39,254 nt of DNA from Asaia bogorensis (GTDB lineage Bacteria; Pseudomonadota; Alphaproteobacteria; Reyranellales; Reyranellaceae): the NCBI GenBank assembly GCA_945889625.1, contig CAMDCE010000049.1, positions 1 through 39,254 of the forward strand. The letters run 5' to 3'. The stretch's first letter is position 1, and the number at the start of each line of letters is the position of its first letter. Shown here piece by piece: positions 1-6,378 of this stretch. The notes below the pieces were generated by a model. That model saw only the letters and a program-made list of their open reading frames with translations. It was not told the origin of the DNA and made no database searches. The position numbers and the translations under genes were made by a program.

Positions 1-132
1 CTGCTCATACATGCTCGGAAGATTGCAGATCATCAAGGAATGGGATTATCGACATTCGTAAGGCAAGCGATGCAACGAAATATTGACGCCTACTTGTTGA
101 ACGAGCCTAAGACACTTGCTGAATTCCGATGA
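1..132 (+). CDS. C-terminal 43 residues of a truncated ORF, possible ribbon-helix-helix protein
   Basis: Frame 1 is open from the window edge to a TGA at 130-132. The peptide includes ARKIADHQGMGLSTFVRQAM, which looks like the second half of a small CopG/Arc-type ribbon-helix-helix protein (helix, Gly turn, then a helix beginning S-T-F-V-R). It ends NEPKTLAEFR. Such proteins are often antitoxins or operon repressors. The family call is inference from the pattern only, because the N-terminal strand that contacts DNA lies outside the window. No toxin gene follows directly; the next 230 bases hold only hairpins. Confidence 0.45.
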   Translation: MLIHARKIADHQGMGLSTFVRQAMQRNIDAYLLNEPKTLAEFR

Positions 133-366
133 TTAGAGGCGATCTCTAAACGATTGAGCTAAGGCGCAAAGCTATTTCCTGTAGGAAATGGGAAGTGAGA
201 CAGCGTTCTAATGCCCCCTTACGACTCGCTGTCTGGGGTGGAGCAAAATATAGCTTTTAGCGAAGCGACAGGCAGCGGAAAGCACCGTTCGGAAAGCTAG
301 TGATTGTTAAACGTTATGTTGGTAGTCTTGATCTCAGAGCTTCATCAACTAATCATAGAGTTCAGA
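133..366. other. Intergenic region with two small inverted repeats
   Basis: I see no convincing gene. Two inverted repeats are present. ATTTCC at 174-179 pairs with GGAAAT at 184-189 around TGTA. AGACAGC near 197-203 can pair with GCTGTCT about 22 bases further on. Either could be a weak terminator for the upstream ORF or an operator for the secreted-protein pair that follows. Neither has a clear T-run. Confidence 0.3.
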
Positions 367-666
367 ATGCGGCGTACTTTTCTGATCCTTGTAGCAAGCA
401 TTTTCGCGATGCCTGCTTTGGCTCAAGAGCCGCTCATCAAACGTGGCAGCTGTCCCAGCGGCTATCACGTCAGCGGCAATTACTGTACGCCGAACTCAAG
501 AACATCACTTCCAGCGATTGCCAAAGCGGGCTCCTGTCCCAGCGGCTATCACGTCAGCGGCGATTACTGTCTTGCAAACAGTGCAAAGTCCAAGACGGCT
601 GTTGTTAAGAGCGGGTCGTGTCCGAGTGGTTATCATACGAGTGGCGATTACTGCCTTGAAAATTAG
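367..666 (+). CDS. Small secreted protein with three GSCPSGYHxSGxYC repeats
   Basis: The product is 99 residues. Residues 1-19 form a signal peptide (MRRTF, then LILVASIFAMPALA with an A-L-A cleavage site before Q). The mature part is almost entirely three tandem units of about 28 residues, each carrying G-S-C-P-S-G-Y-H-x-S-G-x-Y-C, so each has two Cys eight residues apart that could form a disulfide in the periplasm. The first two units share a long identical DNA run, which suggests recent duplication. The ATG at 367 was chosen over one at 304 because it begins the signal peptide directly. A second secreted-protein gene starts 28 bases downstream, so the two are probably one operon. Function is unknown. 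Base composition is lower in GC than the rest of the window. Confidence 0.7.
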   Translation: MRRTFLILVASIFAMPALAQEPLIKRGSCPSGYHVSGNYCTPNSRTSLPAIAKAGSCPSGYHVSGDYCLANSAKSKTAVVKSGSCPSGYHTSGDYCLEN

Positions 667-694
667 GGCGAAGACAGAGATAGGAGAACGACTA

Positions 695-1834
695 ATGTTA
701 CGTAATCCGATGCGGCTTAGCTGGATACTCGCGATCATTACATCGACTCTGCTCTCCTCGGGTTATTCTGCTTTGGCGCAGACGCCCCTAACGGATTGCG
801 ACCGATTGGCAGCAAATTCAACAGACAAGAGAAAGCATTCTTCTGCGCCAGGTGTGCCCTTCAAACAGGTGCGTGAAAACGTTAATGCTGCTTTGAGTGC
901 TTGCGCCGACGCCGTCAAATCATTCCCAAATGAGTTACGATTTCAGTATCAATACGCTCGAGCGCTTCAAATACGGGACAAGAAAAGTGCTTCCCAACTT
1001 TTTGTGAAGCTCTCAGAAAATGGTTACCCGGCAGCATTTGACAATGTTGGGTGGATACAGATTTCAGAGAATAACGATTACGACGCCGCCATACGTGCAT
1101 TCAAGAAAGGTTACGAATTAGGTGACGCGGACTGTGCGGTGAGTCTTTTCGAAATGATCGAACGCGAGAAATGGAAGCCAGAAAACGAAAAGCAGGTTCG
1201 GATCACGCTCCTTGAGAAGGCTGCAGCTGCAAATCATGCTGGAGCAGTGGTCGCTCTCCCCATCGAGCGAGCCAAACACGGAACGCCGCCGAATGATTCG
1301 ACCGCCGCAGCACCGAAACCAGCCGCTGCTTCTACAACTACAAATGATCAGCAACAGCCACAAGCGCAGCCTAAAGTACCAACCCAGGCACCTGCTCAAG
1401 CACAAGCACCAAACCCGAGTACCTGGCAATCTACCTGGAATCAATATAAAAGCCGCGAAAAGTCGATCTTAGAGAAGGTATTCAATTATTCAACGCAAGC
1501 TGACCAAGATGGAACAGAAGCGGAATTTTGGGTGTCTGGTCTCGATGGTCAAAACAAATGCGTCATGACATTGCGTTCCCCCATATCAGCCGCTGACAAA
1601 AAACTAGTCATTGATATTCGCCAAATCAGTTCAAAAGGATTTCGAATTAAGACTCAACAACAGAAAAATCCATTTTTAAATTTGGGTAGAGGGGGGTATG
1701 TGACAACTTGGACTTTTGGCGATGAGAAAACTAATTTTAGCACAGGAGGTGATGCAGGTCAGGTGATGGAAAGACTTCAAAAAGCGTGGGGGCTAGCGCT
1801 TGCAGAATGCCCAGGAAAAAAGGAAGAGTTCTAA
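695..1834 (+). CDS. Secreted protein with Sel1/TPR-like repeats and a unique C-terminal domain
   Basis: The product is 379 residues. The start is an ATG with AGGAGA seven bases upstream. A signal peptide ends near residue 29 (GYSALA-QT). Residues about 60-190 are alpha-helical and resemble degenerate Sel1/TPR repeats (for example FVKLSENGYPAAFDNVGW and DYDAAIRAFKKGYELGDADC). A Pro/Ala/Gln-rich linker follows at about 200-250. The C-terminal domain (about 255-379) begins after W-Q-S-T-W-N-Q-Y and contains NKCVMTL and ECPGKKEEF, giving two Cys. I do not recognise that last domain. The gene lies 28 bases after the Cys-repeat protein, so the two are likely exported together. AT-rich codons set both apart from the chromosomal genes to the right. 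An extracytoplasmic role is inferred; no enzyme motif is visible. Confidence 0.75.
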   Translation: MLRNPMRLSWILAIITSTLLSSGYSALAQTPLTDCDRLAANSTDKRKHSSAPGVPFKQVRENVNAALSACADAVKSFPNELRFQYQYARALQIRDKKSASQLFVKLSENGYPAAFDNVGWIQISENNDYDAAIRAFKKGYELGDADCAVSLFEMIEREKWKPENEKQVRITLLEKAAAANHAGAVVALPIERAKHGTPPNDSTAAAPKPAAASTTTNDQQQPQAQPKVPTQAPAQAQAPNPSTWQSTWNQYKSREKSILEKVFNYSTQADQDGTEAEFWVSGLDGQNKCVMTLRSPISAADKKLVIDIRQISSKGFRIKTQQQKNPFLNLGRGGYVTTWTFGDEKTNFSTGGDAGQVMERLQKAWGLALAECPGKKEEF

Positions 1835-1855
1835 ATTAATAACGAGGGTTCCCCC

Positions 1856-2020
1856 TTGATTCGTTTCGCATCGTTCCTGTGGGGCGGTCCGTGGTGGTGC
1901 TCTATGCTCGCGTGGGCTGTTGGCGGGGTAATTTTTGGGGTGATTTGGTGGTTGGCTGGTGGGTTAGAACTGGATGGAAATGGCTTCATACGGTTAGTTG
2001 ATGCGCTTCGTTTCCGATAG
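1856..2020 (+). CDS. Possible 54-residue single-span membrane protein, TTG start
   Basis: A TTG at 1856 has GAGG at 1844-1847, eight bases upstream, and opens a 54-codon frame to TAG at 2018-2020. The peptide begins L-I-R-F-A-S-F-L-W-G-G-P-W-W and has one strongly hydrophobic span at about residues 16-37 (AWAVGGVIFGVIWWLAGG). A polar, mildly charged tail follows. It starts 22 bases after the secreted protein and could be the third gene of that operon. Support is only the Shine-Dalgarno sequence and the clean membrane span, with no family match, so it could be chance. Confidence 0.35.
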   Translation: MIRFASFLWGGPWWCSMLAWAVGGVIFGVIWWLAGGLELDGNGFIRLVDALRFR

Positions 2021-2215
2021 CTGACAGCTGTCGATCAACTGGACTGTGCCATCCTGCTTCATGCGGCGAGATGGGCGTGCTCTGCGGTGCGATAGCGTCT
2101 GTTTTTTTACTGCTACGCCGGTGTTGCGATTTGAGCGAATCGCCAAGTCGCTTAGATCGGCTGAGATTTGCTCTACGGGCAAATTTGGGGGTCTGAGCGG
2201 CATTTCTCGTAGGCT

Positions 2216-2452
2216 ATGAGATCGTCACGCAAGATTTTTACGTTGCTGCTACTACAGGTCGAAAAAGATGACGTTGAGACTGTGCGGTGCGAGCTGGCGG
2301 ATCTGGCGCATTACGTAGACTGGATCGACGATTGGTTGGCGTCAGATTTCATTGTAGGGTTACCTGTATTTGCTTCAAATACTACACACGAAACTACACA
2401 CACTGTTTGTAAAAAGAGAATAAAGACAATAAAAACAGCATGTTATGATTAA
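2216..2452 (+). CDS. Small hypothetical ORF, 78 residues
   Basis: The frame starts with ATG and contains a plausible acidic helical stretch (KDDVETVRCELADLAHYVDW) and a basic, AT-rich tail. The ribosome site is weak. The 3' end runs into low-complexity DNA with an ACTACACACnnAACTACACACAC-like repetition near 2379-2402, so it may be decayed rather than functional. I do not recognise it. On the other strand, 2455-2520 encodes a 21-residue open frame that I regard as too short to call. The remaining DNA between 2021 and 2579 shows nothing else I can support. Confidence 0.25.
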   Translation: MRSSRKIFTLLLLQVEKDDVETVRCELADLAHYVDWIDDWLASDFIVGLPVFASNTTHETTHTVCKKRIKTIKTACYD

Positions 2453-2579
2453 GGCTAATCGTACTCAAAATCGTTAATCAGTTCACTGATGGACTTCATT
2501 GTCGGCAACAGATTTTCCATTCACTCCCCCCTCGAGCCTTTGTCGTTCGCCTCTCCGCTAACGCGTAATGGCAAAAAGG

Positions 2580-2975
2580 CTACCTGCTCACGCCAAAGTA
2601 CCTCATCGGATTCGCACCCTTAATCTTTAGGCGAAGCCCGACGTGTCTCGCGGCGTCCTGCATTGACACAGCGGACCAACCCGTTTTTCTAAGAACCTCC
2701 GCGCGAGTCGTTCCGCCACGCTTGCGTAGAAGACGGCGTACCAGCTCGGTCTTCAACTCACGCGCTCGGCCGCCCTTCTTCATGGCGGCGGAAATATTGA
2801 AGGACGCCACGATGCGGCCGCTTGGAGAATAAAGGACAAGCAGTTTTTGGCTCTTAAAGGCTTTCTCTTTCGCCCCCGGCGCCGCGAGGTAGCGGCCCCC
2901 AGCTCGCAGAAAGGGCATACCGTTCGCTGCTTTTTTGGCCGCCGCCTGGTTCTTGAAGAATTTGAACCGAATCAT
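2580..2975 (-). CDS. Small basic protein with DUF3489-like C-terminus
   Basis: The product is 131 residues. The start at 2975 was chosen because AAGGAAGGAA lies five to six bases upstream; the same frame is open further to 3047. The N-terminal half begins MIRFKFFKNQAAAKKAA and is rich in Lys and Ala. The C-terminal 55 residues contain KTELVRRLLRKRGGTTRAEV followed by LRKTGWSAVSMQDAARHVGL. This is the layout of the DUF3489 winged-helix-like family (a TGW-x-x-x-S-x-x-x recognition helix), common in mobile regions of Alphaproteobacteria. DNA binding is inferred from the fold pattern. It lies in the accessory segment, upstream of and divergent from the split DUF3644 locus. Confidence 0.6.
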   Translation of the reverse strand: MIRFKFFKNQAAAKKAANGMPFLRAGGRYLAAPGAKEKAFKSQKLLVLYSPSGRIVASFNISAAMKKGGRARELKTELVRRLLRKRGGTTRAEVLRKTGWSAVSMQDAARHVGLRLKIKGANPMRYFGVSR

Positions 2976-3263
2976 GGCAGTTCCTTCCTTGACGTAGACG
3001 CCTCTCGCGGTGCGCGCCAGGAGCGTCATCGGCGCGACCGGGAACAATGATGCGGTATTTCAACGCGTGCGGCATCCGTTCAATGAAACACGCCATGACG
3101 CGGTTCGCATTAGTGAGTGGCGTGAAGCTCGCCAGCCCGTCTACCTGCATCTGCCAAACGCAAAGTCCCGCTAAACGGAGTATATGCTACGTAAATAGGC
3201 CTTTGATCTCCTTTTGGCATATGAGCCCTATGGCTCGGCAATTGTCGCATCTGGAAGCAACCG

Positions 3264-3491
3264 ATGCCTAAACAGAGCAGTCTTGAAAAGTGGGAAGTCG
3301 CCCTCATCAAGGCGATGCTGGACGCCAAGCCGCTACTTGTAGGTTTCGGCGTGCTCTTGGCAGTGCGCGCGGACGCGCTCCACCCACGGTGTGAACCAAA
3401 TCCAGGAACTCTTGTATGGGCCAACGCGACCGAAGCCGTCGGCCTTCTTCGCGTTGAGAGACTGCCAGAGCTTGGTGTGGTGGTGTATTGA
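3264..3491 (+). pseudogene. N-terminal 23 codons of the DUF3644 gene, severed from its body by inversion
   Basis: The ATG at 3264 with GGAAG upstream opens a frame whose first 23 residues (MPKQSSLEKWEVALI then KAMLDAKP) have the look of the N-terminus of DUF3644/HTH proteins. From codon 24 (3333) onward the frame reads antisense through the C-terminal end of the DUF3644 body, giving 52 unrelated residues before a stop at 3491. Joining codon 23 to the - strand codon at 4445-4443 gives DAKP-RKTDQDILAYFTRP, a natural sequence for the family. As it stands the frame could make only a 75-residue chimera. Confidence 0.65.
3322..3333 (+). repeat. Left arm of 12-bp inverted repeat at the DUF3644 inversion junction
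   Basis: ACGCCAAGCCGC on the + strand matches, at 10 of 12 positions, ACGCTAAGCCCC read on the - strand at 4456-4445. It covers the end of codon 20 to codon 23 of the fixed 5' piece and the last base of the body's stop codon. This is the left crossover region of the proposed inversion. Confidence 0.55.
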
Positions 3492-4346
3492 GAACTTGGG
3501 GTGGCCCTCCATGTGCATCATCTCCACGATGTTGCTGGCGGTGAACTGCGGCTTCTCGATTTCCTTCACCAGTATCTTCTGGGCAAGCTGCTTAGCCTCT
3601 TCGCTATCTGCCTTGATGAATTCGTACGCGACGTCCGCCGCGGTCGCTTTGCCGACCTTCGGAATGAATGCCATGCGGAACGCAAACCGGGTGTCCGCGA
3701 GCTGCTCGGGAGTGAGCTGCTGATGGAAGGTATTCATCATCGTCTCGATGTGCAGCGGCAGGCCGGCCTTCTTGAGCGCGCCCTGCTGGTCGGCGTTGAA
3801 GGAGACAAACTGCAGCGCGATCGGTAAGCGGCGCTCCAGTGCATACTGGGGGCCGAACTCGGTCTTGATGGCGTCATTGAAGTTAAGACAGCATGCCTGC
3901 AGCTTGGCGCTGAGCGCGTCGTCGATGCGGTCGGTGGACTTGTGCTCTATCTCGTGGCGCAGCTCCAGCAGGAACTTCAAATTGGTCTTGGTGCCGCCCG
4001 GCAGCGGACACTTGGCGTGCTTGAGGCACCGGCCGAGCTCCCAGAACATTTCCGCACCGTTCTTCGTGGTCTGCGCGGCGCCATTCTTCTTGTAGCGAAA
4101 GTCGATGCCCTGCTTCTTGAACCAGGCGTGCATGAGGTATGTCCACGCGATGATGGCGGTGACTATGAACAGCTCGGACCGAAACATGAGGCCGAGGCTG
4201 TTGAAAGTGTTAACCGCGGCGATCATCGCTTCGCGGGCTTTGAGGAGTAGCTCGTCACCGCGGGCGCTGAGGCCGGTCTGCTGGTCCAGGTCGGGCCATG
4301 ACGCCAGGAAGAGCTGCAGATCATCACGCGAGCCGGCCTTGACCAT
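3333..4346 (-). CDS. DUF3644 (HEPN-like) protein body, inverted relative to its own N-terminus
   Basis: The annotated frame has 337 residues from ATG 4346, but the family sequence clearly continues upstream in the same frame to 4445 (KTDQDILAYFTRP, then NHRAISEIRLEKKHK). No ATG, GTG, TTG or CTG lies between that ATG and the in-frame TGA at 4544-4542. ATG 4346 has no visible ribosome site. Residues 37-50 (AREAMIAAVNTFNS) and the R-H-E-I-E-H motif at 130-135 (an Rx4H pattern typical of HEPN ribonucleases) support DUF3644. The helix near 57-75 is hydrophobic. HEPN proteins commonly act as RNases in phage defence or toxin-antitoxin systems; a defence role here is inference. The missing first 56 residues are explained by the 23-codon piece at 3264-3332 plus 33 codons at 4445-4347. 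The TAG stop at 3335-3333 directly abuts that piece. Confidence 0.75.
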   Translation of the reverse strand: MVKAGSRDDLQLFLASWPDLDQQTGLSARGDELLLKAREAMIAAVNTFNSLGLMFRSELFIVTAIIAWTYLMHAWFKKQGIDFRYKKNGAAQTTKNGAEMFWELGRCLKHAKCPLPGGTKTNLKFLLELRHEIEHKSTDRIDDALSAKLQACCLNFNDAIKTEFGPQYALERRLPIALQFVSFNADQQGALKKAGLPLHIETMMNTFHQQLTPEQLADTRFAFRMAFIPKVGKATAADVAYEFIKADSEEAKQLAQKILVKEIEKPQFTASNIVEMMHMEGHPKFSIHHHTKLWQSLNAKKADGFGRVGPYKSSWIWFTPWVERVRAHCQEHAETYK

Positions 4347-4444
4347 CTTGTGTTTTTTCTCAAGACGGATTTCGGAGATGGCGCGGTGGTTGAGGGACCG
4401 GGACGGCCGGGTGAAATACGCAAGGATGTCCTGGTCGGTCTTGC

Positions 4445-4456
4445 GGGGCTTAGCGT
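4445..4456 (-). repeat. Right arm of 12-bp inverted repeat at the DUF3644 inversion junction
   Basis: Read on the - strand this is ACGCTAAGCCCC, the partner of 3322-3333. Recombination between the two arms would place codon CGC (4445-4443, Arg of RKTDQD) directly after Pro23 in frame. Just outside, TCGGGCCGA (4461-4469) and TCGGCCCGA (4493-4501) form a 9-bp perfect inverted repeat with a 23-base loop. That would sit immediately downstream of the restored gene, as a terminator or recombinase site might. Confidence 0.5.
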
Positions 4457-4578
4457 GTGTTCGGGCCGACGCTCGGGTCGATTGTGAATTCTTCGGCCCG
4501 ATAGATATTTCCTGCCGTGTCGGCGCATGCTGGCCGAGCCTTCATCCCCAACGAGTGGTCAGGTATAAATAGCAGGTA

Positions 4579-4917
4579 CTAAGGCTTCATTGAGTCAAAG
4601 TCGTTCCGATCATCGCGGACCTCGCCGATGATTTGGCCTTTTATAACCTTCTCAGCCTTTCGATATGCTCGCGCCGCGACTGGAGGTTTAGACGCCTTCA
4701 GCGACGTCAAGCGCGCGTGAAGCGCCTCTACCTGCCCAAATACTCGTATAGGGAGAAAAATGTATCACAACGTCGCCTTTCGGCGATCCAATTAGAAGCG
4801 CGCGCAATCGGCACTACAAAGGGTCTGCGCGCACCCATACGGTGGTCCACCGCCGTCGTCGGTGAATGCGCAATTCGGCAAATCTTGAAGCAGCTGCCCG
4901 CTTCCTCTTCATCGGCC
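4579..4917 (-). pseudogene. Possible frameshifted gene remnant
   Basis: On the - strand, an ATG at about 4917 opens a 63-residue frame ending at 4728 (MADEEEAGSCFK..., ...SLYEYLGR). One base out of phase, an open frame without a start codon continues with protein-like sequence: RVFGQVEALHARL, TSLKASKPPVAARAYRKAEK, and an acidic end DDRNDFDSMKP at TAG 4581-4579. The second frame looks genuinely coding because it is helical and charged with a natural acidic terminus. A single frameshift near 4730-4750 would join them. I do not recognise the family. Confidence 0.25.
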
Positions 4918-5088
4918 ATACATTGCGTTCTGCGTCTGTCCTTCAATCAATGGTAGGCCTCCGCCCCGCCCGCCGGGCTGCCTTTACCCGCGCTCGGAGC
5001 GCCGTAGCCCCAGCGTTGGCCCGAGCAGTGAAGTGCAGAGAGTGTTGCATGGAAAAACGCAAATAAGTCTAAATAATATGGTCGAAAA
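4918..5088. other. Island-edge spacer next to the tRNA gene
   Basis: I see no supported gene between the remnant and the tRNA. No second copy of the tRNA 3' end (the sequence expected for an attachment-site repeat) is visible in 1-5088, so the island's other end, if any, lies outside the window. Confidence 0.4.
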
Positions 5089-5163
5089 TGGAGCGGGCGA
5101 AGGGATTCGAACCCTCGACCTACGGCTTGGGAAGCCGACGCTCTACCCCTGAGCTACGCCCGC
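5089..5163 (-). tRNA. glyU: tRNA-Gly (CCC anticodon)
   Basis: The - strand sequence folds as a tRNA. The acceptor GCGGGCG (5163-5157) pairs with CGCCCGC (5099-5093). The D arm is GTAGCTCAGGGGTAGAGC, the anticodon loop TTCCCAA gives CCC, and the T arm is GAGGGTTCGAATCCCT. The discriminator is T and CCA is encoded (5091-5089). It resembles the E. coli glyU type that reads GGG. Its promoter must lie within 5164-5230, overlapping the start of the divergent acyl-CoA dehydrogenase gene. Its 3' end faces the low-GC segment. Confidence 0.95.
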
Positions 5164-5205
5164 GCTACCATTATTCTAGCCCGCGGTTGCACTGCAGGTC
5201 CAATC

Positions 5206-6378
5206 GTGTATCTGGAGCCGATGCTGGATGAGATCCTTTCCGTCGAGGAACGCGCCGTCGTGGCGCGTGCCCGGGCTTTCGCCGAAGAGCACGTGGCACC
5301 CCATGCCGCGCGCTGGGAATGGGAGCGGCGCTATCCGCTGGAGGCGATCAAGGCTGCCTGCGCGGCCGGCCTGAACACGATCGAGCTTGCGAAGAAGCAT
5401 GGCGGGCAGGGGCTGTCCTTTTCGTGCAAGCTGCGGGCCTTCGAGGAGGTCGCCAGGCACGACTTCGCTTTCGCCTTCGCCTTGATCAATCATCACAACG
5501 CCGTCGCCCGGTTTGCCCGCGACGGTCAGCCGGCGCTCGTGGCGCGTCTGCTGCCGCGCATGATCGCAGGCGAGCTGATCGGCTGCGCCGGCCTCAGCGA
5601 GCCCGGCGTCGGCAGCGACTTCGGCGCGCTCGAGATGTCGGCGAAGCGCGTCGACGGCGGCTGGGTACTGAACGGCGCCAAAGCCTGGATCACCAACGCC
5701 GCGGTGGCGGGCCTCTCGGTGGCCTATGCCCAAACCGATAAATCGCAGGGCTATCGTGGCATCATCTGCGTCGCCATCGAAGCGGAACGGCCGGGCTTCC
5801 AGCGCGACAAGCCGTTCGAGATTCATGGCGGCCACGCGATCGGCGTCGGCGGCTTCCGGCTGGTCGACTATCTGGCACCGGACGAGGCAGTGCTGCAGCC
5901 GCCGGGCCTCGCCTTCAAGGCGGCGCTGGCCGGCATCAACGGCGCCCGCGCCTATGTCGCCGCCATGTGCTGCGGCATGCTGCAGGCCTCGCTGGAAACC
6001 GCCGTGCGCTACACCCAGCAGCGCAGGACCTTCAGCCAGCCGGTGCTCGCCCACCAGGGTGTGCGCTGGAAGCTGGTCGATGCCGCGACCGATCTCGAGG
6101 CTGCGCGTCTTCTCACCTATCGCGCCGCGCGCCTGATCGACGAGGCGGGCGATGCCGTGCTGCCGGCCGCCTATGCCAAGAAGTTCGCCACCGACATGGC
6201 GGTGCAGCGCATTGCCGACTGCATCCAGACGATGGGCGCCAACGGCCTGCGCGCCGACTATCCGCTGGCCTGCCATCTCGCCTGCGCCAAGATCGCGGCC
6301 TATACCGACGGCTCGATCGAGATGATGAACGAGCGCATCGGCGCGGGCCTGGCGTCGGTGTTCGGGCACAAGGAATGA
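5206..6378 (+). CDS. Acyl-CoA dehydrogenase family protein
   Basis: The product is 390 residues from GTG 5206; ATG 5221 with GGAG four bases upstream is an equal alternative. FAD- and substrate-binding motifs of the family are in order: CAGLSEPGVGSD at 127-138, WVLNGAKAWITN at 153-164, and RRTFSQPVLAHQ at 273-284. The C-terminal catalytic segment normally reads YEGT and supplies the Glu base. Here the gap-free equivalent is T-D-G-S (367-370), so the base is Asp368. It should oxidise an acyl-CoA and pass electrons to ETF. The stop overlaps the next gene's start (ATGA), so it is translationally coupled to the hydroxyproline dehydratase, suggesting one catabolic pathway. The exact substrate cannot be read from sequence. 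Confidence 0.9.
   Translation: MYLEPMLDEILSVEERAVVARARAFAEEHVAPHAARWEWERRYPLEAIKAACAAGLNTIELAKKHGGQGLSFSCKLRAFEEVARHDFAFAFALINHHNAVARFARDGQPALVARLLPRMIAGELIGCAGLSEPGVGSDFGALEMSAKRVDGGWVLNGAKAWITNAAVAGLSVAYAQTDKSQGYRGIICVAIEAERPGFQRDKPFEIHGGHAIGVGGFRLVDYLAPDEAVLQPPGLAFKAALAGINGARAYVAAMCCGMLQASLETAVRYTQQRRTFSQPVLAHQGVRWKLVDAATDLEAARLLTYRAARLIDEAGDAVLPAAYAKKFATDMAVQRIADCIQTMGANGLRADYPLACHLACAKIAAYTDGSIEMMNERIGAGLASVFGHKE

Noticed and set aside
443..694. 5' extension of the Sel1-like gene back to 443
   Set aside because: It is an antiparallel-looking out-of-frame reading of the Cys-repeat gene. ATG 695 has AGGAGA and begins a signal peptide.
1994..2203. 69-codon frame on the - strand in the 2-kb intergenic region
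   Set aside because: The product is basic with no pattern. It overlaps the better-supported 54-residue membrane frame and has no clear ribosome site.
2455..2520. 21-codon open frame on the - strand with a G-rich sequence upstream
   Set aside because: It is too short, the ribosome-site spacing is only three bases, and there is no independent support.
2854..3150. 98-codon - strand frame upstream of the DUF3489-like gene
   Set aside because: The first 38 residues look protein-like, but the remainder is an out-of-frame reading of the DUF3489-like gene. I could not decide between a leader frame and chance.
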